A stretch of DNA of 32,298 nt, taken from NCBI GenBank assembly GCA_045545595.1, contig JAZQBG010000026.1:1-32298 (forward strand). Reading direction: 5' to 3'. Both the position numbers and the translations under genes were made by a program. Below, piece after piece: positions 1 through 8,816 of the stretch (positions are counted from its first letter, which is position 1; each line of letters begins with the position of its first letter). The notes under the pieces were generated by a model that saw only the letters and a program-made list of their open reading frames with translations, was not told the DNA's origin and made no database searches. Origin of the DNA: SIG205 sp045545595 (GTDB lineage Bacteria; Bacillota_I; Bacilli_A; RF39; UBA660).

Positions 1-1107
<1,107 letters not shown>

Positions 1108-1235
1108 TAAAAAAAGTTTTGTTACAAACTTTTTACATTTATATGTTTTGTTTGTTTTTCCTAGCTACTTGAAACTCTTATTTTACTTAGTTTTCAAAGA
1201 TCATTTCACAGCCTCTTTTTCTCAGCTGCGTTATT

Positions 1236-1264
1236 AATATATCAAATTAAATTCGACGTGTCAA
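1236..1264 (-). promoter_or_regulatory. rRNA operon promoter, proximal
   Basis: On the minus strand there is a consensus -35 TTGACA (1259-1264), a 17-base spacer and a -10 TATATT (1236-1241). It lies about 130 bases upstream of the 16S 5' end in an A/T-rich leader, as expected for a sigma-A rRNA promoter. A run of A/T tracts upstream (1265-1300) could act as an UP element. Confidence 0.75.
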
Positions 1265-1447
1265 CACTTTTTTTTAATTTTTTTAATTTTTTTTATTTTT
1301 TGTCAAATTCTGTAATTTGATACCGGATAAATCAACGAATCATTGATATCTCCTACATAAATAATATATGTTTATTAAGCGAAAAAATTACTACTTTTCA
1401 TTAGATTATTTAGTTGTTTTTGTCGCCTTTTTTTGTTGACGTGTTTT

Positions 1448-1476
1448 ATTATATACGACCAGTTTTGAAAAGTAAA
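1448..1476 (-). promoter_or_regulatory. rRNA operon promoter, distal candidate
   Basis: Minus-strand TTTACT (1471-1476), 17-base spacer, TATAAT (1448-1453). The -10 is perfect and the -35 matches four of six bases. It could be the P1 of a tandem rRNA promoter pair. The IS30 element begins only 31 bases further upstream, so its upstream context has been replaced by insertion-sequence DNA. Confidence 0.5.
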
Positions 1477-1506
1477 GCTTTTTTTTGAAATTTTTAAAAA
1501 AAATTT

Positions 1507-1527
1507 AATTTCAAAAGTAAATTGAAA
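1507..1527. repeat. IS30 left terminal inverted repeat
   Basis: The sequence AATTTCAAAAGTAAATTGAA plus one further A is the exact reverse complement of 3180-3200. A related AATTTCAATTTAG motif recurs inside both ends (about 1540 and 3021), perhaps subterminal transposase sites. Confidence 0.75.
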
Positions 1528-1557
1528 TAAGTAAAAGATAATTTCAATTTAGTCATG

Positions 1558-1619
1558 CATCAAAAATAAGTCAAGGGCGAGTAAAACGAGTATATGAAAC
1601 CCTTGACTTATTTTTGATG
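1558..1619. other. 20-bp perfect hairpin inside IS left end
   Basis: CATCAAAAATAAGTCAAGGG (1558-1577) is the perfect reverse complement of 1600-1619, with a 22-base loop. There is no long T tract behind it, so it may block read-through into the transposase or serve as a transposase-recognised structure. A second hairpin follows at 1638-1661 (CCAAAAGCA / TGCTTTTGG), 46 bases before the transposase ribosome binding site. Confidence 0.7.
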
Positions 1620-1720
1620 TATATATAATTTTGATTGCCAAAAGCATACTTGTGCTTTTGGTTACCTACCCTTATAATAACTCATTGATATTTTGCTTGT
1701 CTTAAAAGGAGGTACTTAAA

Positions 1721-2956
1721 ATGAGTACAAGTAATATATATCAAAAACATTTAAACCTATCTAAAAGAATTCAAATTGAAAAACTTTTGGATGAAGGTAA
1801 AACAATTAAGGAAATCAGTAATCAGATTAATAAATCATATACAACAGTTTATTATGAAATTAAAAAACATAGACAATTAATTAAATGTAACAGGTATGGG
1901 GTTTCTAAAAATTATGACACTAGTTGTCCAAAAACTAACAAAACACCTTTTGTTTGTAATTCGTGTCAGTCTCGCAGAGGATGTAGGAAAGATAGATTTA
2001 TGTATTATGCAGAAGATGCCAATCGTGAATACAAAGAAGATTTAACCGATTCTAGAAAAGGTATAAATATGGATGCCGATGAATTTAATAGATTAAATAC
2101 TATTGTTAAACATGGTATTAATAAAGGGTTATCATTCTCTATGATAGTAAATCTAAATAAAGATATTAATGTTTGTAAAAGAACTTTATATAATTATCAA
2201 GATAAGGAATATTTTGATATACAAAATATTGATTTACCTAGAAAAGTAAGATATAAAAAACGTAAAAGGAAAGTTGATAATGAACCTAAACCTACTAAAA
2301 AATATAGGATTAACAGAACTTATGAAGACTTTATTAAATTTAAACAAGATTTTTTTGAAGAAAACCATTATGACGTTGAAGTTGTTGAAATGGATACTGT
2401 TGAAGGTCTTAAGGGTGAAGATGAAGCAGTACTACTTACTTTACTTTTTACTTCTTCTAACTTCTTAATGGTATTTAAAATGGAACATAAAACTAGTGAA
2501 TGTGTTTCCAAAGTATTTGATTACTTGAAAGACACTCTAGGCAACGATATATTTTATGATTTATTCAAATGTATTTTAACAGATAATGGTCTTGAGTTTT
2601 CTAATCCAGAACACATAGAGAATAATGGGTTAAATATTCCTAAAACAAAAGTATTTTATTGTGATCCAAACAGAAGTGATCAAAAAGGTAAAATAGAAGT
2701 GTGTCATGAATTTATAAGAAGATTTATACCAAAAGGCAAATCATTTAATCAATATACACAAGAAGAAATTACTACAATGATAAATCACATTAATTCTGTT
2801 CCTAGAGATTTATTTAAAGGTCAATCTGCATTTAATCTACAATATTTATTTACTTATGAAGATTTCTTTGACCTACTTGGATATAAGCCAATTAATTATA
2901 ATGAATTAACATTAAATAAAACTATATTCAAACAAAAAGATAATACTAACAAATAG
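1721..2956 (+). CDS. IS30-family transposase
   Basis: The protein has 411 residues, usual for the family. The first 50 residues form a helix-turn-helix (IEKLLDEGKTIKEISNQ then SYTTVYYEIKKH), the IS30-type end-binding domain. A Cys-rich segment at about 69-88 (CPKTNKTPFVCNSCQSRRGC) is compatible with metal binding. The RNase H-like DDE core follows, with D225 (VEMDTVEG), D288 (LTDNGLEF) and E326 (QKGKIEVCHE), then the C-terminal RFIPKGKSFNQ block typical of IS30. The start ATG follows a strong AAAAGGAGG ribosome binding site at the right distance. It is the only gene of the element and would cut and join the terminal inverted repeats. No frameshift or stop is visible. Confidence 0.95.
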   Translation: MSTSNIYQKHLNLSKRIQIEKLLDEGKTIKEISNQINKSYTTVYYEIKKHRQLIKCNRYGVSKNYDTSCPKTNKTPFVCNSCQSRRGCRKDRFMYYAEDANREYKEDLTDSRKGINMDADEFNRLNTIVKHGINKGLSFSMIVNLNKDINVCKRTLYNYQDKEYFDIQNIDLPRKVRYKKRKRKVDNEPKPTKKYRINRTYEDFIKFKQDFFEENHYDVEVVEMDTVEGLKGEDEAVLLTLLFTSSNFLMVFKMEHKTSECVSKVFDYLKDTLGNDIFYDLFKCILTDNGLEFSNPEHIENNGLNIPKTKVFYCDPNRSDQKGKIEVCHEFIRRFIPKGKSFNQYTQEEITTMINHINSVPRDLFKGQSAFNLQYLFTYEDFFDLLGYKPINYNELTLNKTIFKQKDNTNK

Positions 2957-3124
2957 TATTATCCATTACAAAAATAACATTAAAATTAAAATAAATATAC
3001 AAGCAAAATATCATCAATATAATTTTCAATTTAGTTTTGCACGATTTTCGGCAAAACCTCTTTTGCGTGTAATAATTTATTTAATTTCGCACTTATAATA
3101 TCATATTATCCTAAAAATTACAAA

Positions 3125-3165
3125 ACAAAAATGCAGTTTTTATCAATTAACTCCTGCATTTTTGT
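3125..3165. terminator. hairpin terminator behind the transposase
   Basis: ACAAAAATGCAG (3125-3136) pairs perfectly with CTGCATTTTTGT (3154-3165). The A and T flanks give a terminator-like structure in both directions. It lies inside the IS right end. Confidence 0.6.
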
Positions 3166-3179
3166 CTCTATTACTATTT

Positions 3180-3200
3180 TTTCAATTTACTTTTGAAATT
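3180..3200. repeat. IS30 right terminal inverted repeat
   Basis: Exact reverse complement of 1507-1527, with core TTCAATTTACTTTTGAAATT. It lies 223 bases downstream of the transposase stop. Confidence 0.75.
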
Positions 3201-3238
3201 GAGCATTTTTAAAAAAATTAACAAATTTCGATAATTTG

Positions 3239-3790
3239 CTAATTTTTAATGTTCTGTATACCTCTAGTGTATTCTAAATACACTGAATAATAGTACTTTT
3301 CTAAGCCTTTTTTAAATGGACCCTCATGTTTTTTATATAAATCAATTAAATCAGATAACTCACTTGAAGTTATGCTATCTATCTTTTCTCCATAACTCAT
3401 TAAATTTTTATGATATTTGTATTCATCCCTATCAAGTATTCTGAATGCGCCATCTGGGAAAACTCTTAAATCTAAATCATAATCTATATATTTTATGCAA
3501 TTATCACTTATTATATATGGAGAAGCAATATTACAATAATAATATATCCCTTTATCTTTTAATTGACAAATAACGTTATACCATTTATCTTTGAAAAAAT
3601 ATAATATTGCAGGTTCTTTTGTTTTCCAATGTCTCCCATCAGATTCTGTTACTAATGTTTTGCAGTTTCCACATACAATATAATCTTCTTTAATATCTAA
3701 CACTACAGCTTCGTCCCAAGTTCTGTGAATTTTATTGTTGTGCTTATAACTGTGTATTTCTAACTTGTCTCCTATCTTTAAATTTTCCAT
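3239..3790 (-). CDS. ntdP: nucleoside tri/diphosphate phosphatase, DUF402 (Ntdp/YgaC-like)
   Basis: A 183-residue protein recognisably of the DUF402/Ntdp family: IGDKLEIHSYKHNNKIHR near the N terminus, VVTESDGR-like LVTESDGRHWKTKEPAI, YYYCNIASPY, and the acidic YIDYDLDLRVFPDG that forms the metal-binding and catalytic region. Family members are cytosolic Mg-dependent hydrolases of nucleoside di- and triphosphates. The ATG at 3790 is chosen over upstream in-frame starts because a consensus promoter (3822-3849) places the transcript start just ahead of it and GAGG lies upstream. It is the last gene before the IS element and has its own promoter behind the ctp terminator. Confidence 0.88.
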   Translation of the reverse strand: MENLKIGDKLEIHSYKHNNKIHRTWDEAVVLDIKEDYIVCGNCKTLVTESDGRHWKTKEPAILYFFKDKWYNVICQLKDKGIYYYCNIASPYIISDNCIKYIDYDLDLRVFPDGAFRILDRDEYKYHKNLMSYGEKIDSITSSELSDLIDLYKKHEGPFKKGLEKYYYSVYLEYTRGIQNIKN

Positions 3791-3821
3791 TTTTAATAAT
3801 TCCTCGTTTCTTTTCATTAAT

Positions 3822-3849
3822 ATTATAACGCAAAATCGACAAATGTCAA
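3822..3849 (-). promoter_or_regulatory. sigma-A promoter of ntdP
   Basis: Minus-strand TTGACA (3844-3849), 16-base spacer and TATAAT (3822-3827), both hexamers perfect. The predicted transcript would start near 3815, which rules out the longer N-terminal extension of the reading frame. Confidence 0.75.
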
Positions 3850-3853
3850 AAGA

Positions 3854-3898
3854 AAAAAGCACTTGAGTTTTATTTAGTAAATAACTCAAGTGCTTTTT
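3854..3898 (-). terminator. terminator overlapping the ctp stop
   Basis: AAAAAGCACTTGAGTT (3854-3869) and AACTCAAGTGCTTTTT (3883-3898) form a 16-bp perfect stem with a 13-base loop and a T tract on the minus strand. The last codons of the protease gene are part of the stem. Confidence 0.85.
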
Positions 3899-5129
3899 GA
3901 AGTTGATTATCGTCTTCTTCTAATAATGTTTTATAGTAATTTTCGTTAATTTTAACTTCTACAGTTGGATCTACACCTTTTTCATTTATCCAATTTCCTT
4001 CTGGAGTTAACCATTTTTGAGTAGTAAATTTCATCATTCCGCCTGTACTTAATTCTTTAGTTTGTTGTACAGTACCTTTCCCATAAGAGTTCACTCCTAT
4101 TACTTCTCCATTATAACTCTCTTTAATAGCAGCTGCTAAAATTTCAGAAGCGGATGCACTATATTCATTTATAATAACGCCAACTTTATATTTTCGTGAT
4201 TCTTTGGTTTCGTCTTTTATTACAGTTTTGTCACCCTTTTCATCTAATTGATATATAACTTTTCCTTTTTCTAAGAACATACTAAGCATTTCTGTAACCG
4301 AATCTAAATATCCTCCAGTATTGTCCCTAACGTCGATTATTAATGAATCCATATTTTGACTTTCTAACTCTAATATAGCGTTTCTAAATTGAGAGTAAGT
4401 ATTAGCCGCAAATATACTAACATTTACATAACCAATCTTTTTCCCGTTCTTTTCGTACATCTTATGTGTAGCCGAATCAAGAACAATAGTTTCCCTTGTA
4501 ACTCCAAATTCAATTTCTTTTCCATCTCTAGTAACAGTTATATTAACTTTTGAACCACTCATTCCTTTTATCATACTAGAAACATCACTACTTGTTTTAC
4601 CTTTAACTGATTCTCCATCTATCTTAGTTATAATGTCACCTTTTTTTAATCCTGCTTTCTCAGCTGGTGAACCTTCAAATGGTTGATATATTACAACCTC
4701 TCCATTTTCGTTCATTGTGATTTCTGTTCCTATTCCTGTATAATCACCATATAACCTTTCATTAAAATCACTAGTTACATCTTCATTCATATATACTGAG
4801 TAATCATCTAAACTAGTTAGCATCCCACTAATGGCATTATTTATCAACTCTTTTTTATCTATATCTTCATAATATCTATCTTGTATTTCTTGATATGTAT
4901 CTACAAATTCTTGTAAATATTCATCATTCTTAATTTGCTTTTCAGTTTCTCCTAGTGAAAATCTATTTGTAACTGCATATCCTATTATAATACCAATAAC
5001 CATTGTTATTAATATGATGATTATAACTTCTACTAGTTTAAATTCAGGTTTTAAAAAGTTTTTCTTTTCTTTATTGTCTATATTATTAATAGAATTTTCT
5101 TCTACTTTAAGTTCATTATCTTCTTTCAT
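3870..5129 (-). CDS. S41 carboxy-terminal processing protease, CtpA/CtpB-like
   Basis: A 419-residue membrane-anchored serine protease. Residues 1-30 are charged and cytoplasmic, and about 33-53 (VEVIIIILITMVIGIIIGYA) form one transmembrane segment. A PDZ domain follows (YTGIGTEI ... GSPAEKAGLKKGDIITKIDG), then the S41 fold with the nucleophile region NEYSASASEILAAA and the Lys of SYGKGTVQQ, giving a Ser-Lys dyad. Length and domain order match CtpA/CtpB. In spore formers CtpB cleaves SpoIVFA during sigma-K activation and SpoIVB-related substrates, but a general envelope role is equally possible here. The gene stands alone between terminators. A start at 5129 is supported by GGTGGTGA upstream. 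Confidence 0.93.
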   Translation of the reverse strand: MKEDNELKVEENSINNIDNKEKKNFLKPEFKLVEVIIIILITMVIGIIIGYAVTNRFSLGETEKQIKNDEYLQEFVDTYQEIQDRYYEDIDKKELINNAISGMLTSLDDYSVYMNEDVTSDFNERLYGDYTGIGTEITMNENGEVVIYQPFEGSPAEKAGLKKGDIITKIDGESVKGKTSSDVSSMIKGMSGSKVNITVTRDGKEIEFGVTRETIVLDSATHKMYEKNGKKIGYVNVSIFAANTYSQFRNAILELESQNMDSLIIDVRDNTGGYLDSVTEMLSMFLEKGKVIYQLDEKGDKTVIKDETKESRKYKVGVIINEYSASASEILAAAIKESYNGEVIGVNSYGKGTVQQTKELSTGGMMKFTTQKWLTPEGNWINEKGVDPTVEVKINENYYKTLLEEDDNQLQKALELFTK

Positions 5130-5192
5130 TGCTTCACCACCATCATTATAAATATATCATATTTTAAATTTATTTAGAACCTGCCAAATAAA

Positions 5193-5221
5193 AAAACAAA
5201 ACCTTTTTTTAGTTTTGTTTT
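5193..5221 (-). terminator. weak A/T-rich terminator
   Basis: AAAACAAAAC (5193-5202) pairs with GTTTTGTTTT (5212-5221), followed on the minus strand by T-rich sequence. It is placed right after the 5235-5762 gene. Confidence 0.5.
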
Positions 5222-5234
5222 AAAAAAATGTAAA

Positions 5235-5762
5235 CTATTTAAATTGATTAATAATATTATCTTTACCTTCTAAGTATAACACATTGTTTTTATTACTTAT
5301 TTTAATTAAAGTATTATCTTTAACTTTTAAATCCGCTGCACTTTGAACACCACTATTACTTTCTTCAGATATATATTTTTGATTTAATGTATTAGCTAAA
5401 TCAACTAAATATATTTTCTTATCTGAATTATTGGTTGCCATAGTTTCGTATGTCGCATAATTATATCCTTTGCTATCTGCAAAGATAACATAATATTCAT
5501 CTGAATTTTGATTGAAAGTTTCACCTGCTAATATAGTTGTATATTGTATAGTTGTAACTTCTTCTGTTTCATTATCGCCTTGGAACCATTTAATTTCTTT
5601 TGTCACAAAAATTCCAATTATTAAATATGCAACAATGAATATTGCTAAAATTATACCAAAGATAAGTGCTAAACGTTTAAATTCGTCATTAAAATAAGTA
5701 TCTTGTTTCCCATAGTTTATTTCTTTTTTACTAATGTTTTTCTTAATCTTTCTCTTTGTCAT
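5235..5762 (-). CDS. membrane-anchored thioredoxin-like protein without CXXC
   Basis: A 175-residue protein with a basic cytoplasmic N terminus (MTKRKIKKNISKKEINYG), one transmembrane segment at about 32-53 (LALIFGIILAIFIVAYLIIG) and an extracytoplasmic domain. In that domain YYVIFADSKGYNYATYETMA, then KIYLVDLANTLN, then VKDNTLIKISNKNNVLYLEGKDNI follow the strand-helix order of a thioredoxin fold. The usual CXXC is absent (DSKGYN at that place) and so is the cis-Pro, so oxidoreductase activity is unlikely. The fold assignment is an inference from pattern. The start is set at 5762, where GGTGAG lies four bases before the ATG. The upstream in-frame extension has no ribosome binding site. Confidence 0.6.
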   Translation of the reverse strand: MTKRKIKKNISKKEINYGKQDTYFNDEFKRLALIFGIILAIFIVAYLIIGIFVTKEIKWFQGDNETEEVTTIQYTTILAGETFNQNSDEYYVIFADSKGYNYATYETMATNNSDKKIYLVDLANTLNQKYISEESNSGVQSAADLKVKDNTLIKISNKNNVLYLEGKDNIINQFK

Positions 5763-5822
5763 AATACTCACCAAATTAATTATAACACGAAACACATAAA
5801 AATCTAACAGAAAATGATAAAA

Positions 5823-5843
5823 ACTCCAGATAAATTCTAGAGT
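5823..5843 (-). terminator. terminator
   Basis: Minus-strand ACTCTAGA-ATTTA-TCTGGAGT with one G-U pair, followed by TTTTTAT. It ends the 5856-6305 transcript. Confidence 0.7.
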
Positions 5844-5855
5844 CTTAGTACAAAT

Positions 5856-6305
5856 TTATTTATATTGTGGCAAATCAACAAAATTATTTTTTAATAACAT
5901 TTTATTTCCGTTTTTATTTTGTTCTTGTTTTTCCACATACTGTTTTTTTATTAACTTAATTGATTTATTTAACTCAGTTGCTTTAACTTCACTTTTAATA
6001 AAAACATGATTAGGATTTAAACCATCCATTACATAATTGACTAAATACTTAATATCCTCTACACTCATTAAAATGTATGATGGTGTACCTGATACGTTTT
6101 TTACATGATGATATATTTTTTCAATTTGTATATATTTATACACTGTTTCCCAATATTTTTTATCTCTAATATTTAATAACTGACCTTTCGCAATTAAAAA
6201 ATAAAAATACGTTCCACTTACTTTAACACAATTATCATCTACCAAATCCATAAGTTTTTCATAAGAAATAGCGTTTTTCTGTATATATTTTTTTCTTTTA
6301 TTCAT
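5856..6305 (-). CDS. hypothetical protein, 149 aa
   Basis: I do not recognise a family. The protein is basic, with no signal peptide or membrane segment. The N terminus is very basic (MNKRKKYIQKN). The middle alternates aromatic and hydrophobic residues (VSGTYFYFLIAKGQLL, then YILMSVEDIKYLVNYV), and the C terminus is a Lys/Gln/Asn-rich, probably helical tail. A soluble nucleic-acid-binding or regulatory protein is possible but not shown. AGGAAG lies nine bases before the ATG, and the gene has its own terminator, so it is probably a real monocistronic gene. Confidence 0.6.
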   Translation of the reverse strand: MNKRKKYIQKNAISYEKLMDLVDDNCVKVSGTYFYFLIAKGQLLNIRDKKYWETVYKYIQIEKIYHHVKNVSGTPSYILMSVEDIKYLVNYVMDGLNPNHVFIKSEVKATELNKSIKLIKKQYVEKQEQNKNGNKMLLKNNFVDLPQYK

Positions 6306-6381
6306 ATATATTACTTCCTTTTTAATACATATTATACCATAAATCTATATTATTAAACCTCCATATTTATATAAAGAAAAA

Positions 6382-6403
6382 GATACTGGATTTTTCCAAT
6401 ATC
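6382..6403 (-). terminator. terminator of the lipoprotein gene
   Basis: Minus-strand GATATTGGA-AAAA-TCCAGTATC stem with one G-U pair, followed by TTTTTC. It starts nine bases after the stop codon. Confidence 0.75.
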
Positions 6404-6411
6404 ATTATATA

Positions 6412-7422
6412 TTATTTTTCAATTGAACTTACCATCGCACTAACACTTAATGATTTAGCAATATTTATTAATTCTTCTTGACCAATTACTTCACTAGCTA
6501 CATAGTATTCAATACCATTACTTACCCAAGTTATAGATGTATCCGTAACAGCAGCGACTGTATCAGTAAGTAACACTGGATCTCCAACTACCGGTATAAT
6601 TTCTGATTCTTCTGCAATAGATGCTGTTTCTTCAACTAACATAAATGGATTTTCACCCTCAAAAGTCAATATTAATCTTTCACCATCATCTTTATTAACA
6701 GTATCTTCACTCATCAAATAAGTTTCATCTGGCATATACATAGGATAGATTGTATCGTCAATACTAACTACTGGTCTATATGTTTCATCTGTACTTGCAG
6801 TTTTTAAATTTTCATCAAGCGCGAAATGATTTTTATCAAAGGTCGCTTTCATATCAATTTTATTAAATTTCATTTTTATTTGTGGAACACCATTTTGATC
6901 TAACACATGAACTTCTTTAAAATTCATTCCTTTATCTATATATATAATTTGGCTAGTTAAATTATTATTATTCGGATAATTTACAGTACTTTTTAAAATG
7001 TACATTCCGTCTTTTTCTTCAAATGTTTTTTCTTTGTCATTTTCTAAATCATTTATTAGAGATTGTAATAGATAAACTTGTGAATTATTGTATGGCCACT
7101 CACTTTGAAATTTAAAGCTTTTATTAAGTGCTGGTGTTAAGACATAAACTCCTTCATCATTTTTTAATATTATTTGTTCATGATTATTAGCGGTGTTTGT
7201 TAAACTTACACGATAGTTATCTTTTTTTTCATAGGAAACTTCAACATCATATGTGTAAGTATCTTCATTATTTATTATTTGCATTTCACCTTCTAAATAA
7301 TAACCATTTGATTTTTCAACATTTTTCGTAACATCTTTTATTACATCTTTTTCTGTTGTTTTACCACAACCAACTATAAAACAAGAACAAAACATTAATA
7401 ATACTAAAACATATTTTTTCAC
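6412..7422 (-). CDS. LolA-fold sporulation-type lipoprotein (GerS/YdcC-like)
   Basis: A 336-residue lipoprotein. The N terminus KKYVLVLLMFCSCFIVGC is a signal peptide with lipobox IVGC, Cys about 19. The body has the antiparallel LolA-like pattern: GYYLEGEMQI, YTYDVEVSYEKKDNYRVSL, NHEQIILKNDEGVYVLTPALNKSFKFQSEWPYN, then YIDKGMNFKEVHVLDQNGVPQIKMKFNK. A C-terminal DUF4367-like domain follows. Firmicute proteins of this layout include B. subtilis YdcC and C. difficile GerS, both sporulation or germination lipoproteins, which fits the cotJ genes in this window. The start is GTG, with GAGGTGAGAAA directly upstream. The exact substrate is unknown. Confidence 0.72.
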   Translation of the reverse strand: MKKYVLVLLMFCSCFIVGCGKTTEKDVIKDVTKNVEKSNGYYLEGEMQIINNEDTYTYDVEVSYEKKDNYRVSLTNTANNHEQIILKNDEGVYVLTPALNKSFKFQSEWPYNNSQVYLLQSLINDLENDKEKTFEEKDGMYILKSTVNYPNNNNLTSQIIYIDKGMNFKEVHVLDQNGVPQIKMKFNKIDMKATFDKNHFALDENLKTASTDETYRPVVSIDDTIYPMYMPDETYLMSEDTVNKDDGERLILTFEGENPFMLVEETASIAEESEIIPVVGDPVLLTDTVAAVTDTSITWVSNGIEYYVASEVIGQEELINIAKSLSVSAMVSSIEK

Positions 7423-7541
7423 TTTCTCACCTCTATATTTGTTTTATAGTAAATTATATACATATAAAAACATAATTATTCACGTATAAAAAATTTTTTT
7501 TGGTATATTATAGTAATAAAGGTAAATAAAGGAGGATAAAC

Positions 7542-7739
7542 ATGAACACGTTACAAAAAACTGCACTTGTTCTAACTATTGTAGGTGCATTAAATTGGTT
7601 ATTAGTAGGTCTATTCCAATTTGACTTAGTTGCAACCTTATTTGGTGGAGCAGATACATTACTTGCTAGAACTGTTTATACATTAGTTGGTGTAGCAGGT
7701 ATAATAAATATCGGTTTACTATTCAAAGATTTAGATTAA
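7542..7739 (+). CDS. DUF378 small membrane protein
   Basis: A 65-residue protein of the DUF378 (YuzA) family: a first transmembrane helix with the family signature GALNWLLVGLFQFDLVATLFG, a short loop, and a second helix YTLVGVAGIINIGLLF. Function is unknown. It is expressed from a perfect AAAGGAGG ribosome binding site, has a TATTATAGT -10-like sequence about 30 bases upstream, and is followed at once by a strong terminator, so it is a single-gene unit divergent from the lipoprotein gene. Confidence 0.9.
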   Translation: MNTLQKTALVLTIVGALNWLLVGLFQFDLVATLFGGADTLLARTVYTLVGVAGIINIGLLFKDLD

Positions 7740-7763
7740 AGGATTACCTTGCAGTAATCCTTT
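7738..7763 (+). terminator. terminator of DUF378 gene
   Basis: AAAGGATTAC-CTTGCA-GTAATCCTTT with a following T tract. The left arm begins at the stop codon. Confidence 0.85.
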
Positions 7764-7796
7764 TATTTTGATATAATTTATTAGTAGTAGAAAAGA

Positions 7797-8354
7797 GTGG
7801 TTAAATTGGGTACATTTTTATTAATATTATTACTTCTTCTTATCATAGCTGGGTTACTTTCTATATATTATATATCAGTATATAATGCTTATCAGGATTA
7901 TATTATTAGAATTAATGAAGTAGAAGGTTATATCGATAATGCAATTAGAGATAAGTTTGATGCGTTAAGTAAATCGATAAATGTAATAAAAGGTAATACT
8001 GATATTAAAGAAGAATTGTTTCCAGAAATTGTAAAATTAAGATCAAGAAAATTATCTAGTTTTGAATTAAATAGAAAATTAGTTGATGAATTAAATGAAT
8101 TTTACAAAATTAAAGAGGAACATCCTGAACTTAAAAAAAGTGAATCATTTGTGGAAATAGACAATAAATTAGAAGAAATAGAAGATAATTTAGAATCTTA
8201 TCAAGAATACTATAATTCAAATATAACCGAATATAATAAATTGGTTAGAAGTTTTCCTACTAATATAGTAGCAATGATTTGTAAATATAAAGAGAGAACA
8301 TTCTTCGATGGTAAGGATATGGCCGATGAAGATGTAAATGACTTTAAGTTATAA
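7797..8354 (+). CDS. lemA: LemA family protein
   Basis: A 185-residue protein with one N-terminal transmembrane helix (FLLILLLLLIIAGLLSIYYIS) ending in YNAYQDYI, then a long helical domain with the LemA-type tail YNSNITEYNKLVRSFPTNIVA. LemA proteins are membrane-anchored four-helix bundles of uncertain role. Start choice is uncertain: GTG at 7797 has only a weak AGAAAAGA upstream, and an in-frame TTG at 7806 preceded by GAG is possible and would trim three residues. It converges on the dUTPase gene and shares a bidirectional terminator with it. Confidence 0.85.
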   Translation: MVKLGTFLLILLLLLIIAGLLSIYYISVYNAYQDYIIRINEVEGYIDNAIRDKFDALSKSINVIKGNTDIKEELFPEIVKLRSRKLSSFELNRKLVDELNEFYKIKEEHPELKKSESFVEIDNKLEEIEDNLESYQEYYNSNITEYNKLVRSFPTNIVAMICKYKERTFFDGKDMADEDVNDFKL

Positions 8355-8380
8355 AAAAATTCCGAGTTTTCGGAATTTTT
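8355..8380. terminator. bidirectional terminator, lemA / dut
   Basis: AAAAATTCCGA (8355-8365) pairs with TCGGAATTTTT (8370-8380). It serves the rightward lemA transcript and, overlapping its stop codon, the leftward dut transcript. Confidence 0.8.
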
Positions 8381-8816
8381 ATTTTGTGCCTGTTGAACCA
8401 AATCCACCCTCACCACGAACAGTTTCATTTAATTCATCAACTAAATTATATTCTACTTTTAAGAATGGTGCGATTACTAGTTGTGCAATTCTTTCTTTAG
8501 GGGCAATTTCTTGAGTCACATTTGAATGATTATGTAACGCAACCATAACCTCTCCTCTATAATCCGCATCAACAACTCCTACTTTATTTGCAGGCGCTAA
8601 ACCTTTTTTAGAAGCAAGTCCACTTCTAGCGTAGATTAATCCAGCATATCCAACTGGAATTTCCATACTAAGTCCAGTTTTAATTAATTTAGTTTCACCT
8701 GGATTAATAACTTCATTTTCGCTTATACAAGCATATAAATCTGCTCCAGCAGAATATTCTGTACCATATGTAGGTAGTACAGCTTCTTCGTTTAATTTTT
8801 TAACATTTAACTGCAT
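8379..8816 (-). CDS. dut: dUTP diphosphatase (trimeric dUTPase)
   Basis: A 145-residue protein with all five dUTPase motifs: SAGADLYA, ARSGLA, GVVDADYRGEVM with the catalytic Asp, ERIAQLVI, and the C-terminal P-loop-like RGEGGFGSTG. It hydrolyses dUTP to dUMP and pyrophosphate, supplying dTMP precursor and keeping uracil out of DNA. The ATG at 8816 is chosen because AGGAG lies nine to ten bases upstream; the longer frame has none. It overlaps the end of nrdG by 17 bases, forming a nucleotide-metabolism operon nrdD-nrdG-dut. The ung gene elsewhere in the window handles the remaining uracil. Confidence 0.97.
   Translation of the reverse strand: MQLNVKKLNEEAVLPTYGTEYSAGADLYACISENEVINPGETKLIKTGLSMEIPVGYAGLIYARSGLASKKGLAPANKVGVVDADYRGEVMVALHNHSNVTQEIAPKERIAQLVIAPFLKVEYNLVDELNETVRGEGGFGSTGTK

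Larger units (their letters stand above)
1507..3200 (+). mobile_element. IS30-family insertion sequence, 1694 bp
   Basis: The element is bounded by 21-bp perfect terminal inverted repeats (1507-1527 and 3180-3200) and carries one full-length IS30-type transposase. Both outer flanks contain the string ATTTTTAAAAAAA (1490-1502 and 3205-3217), which might be a target duplication, but it is low complexity and not flush with the repeats. Two strong hairpins lie between the left end and the transposase, and a terminator-like hairpin between the transposase and the right end. All parts look intact, so the element may be active. Confidence 0.8.
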
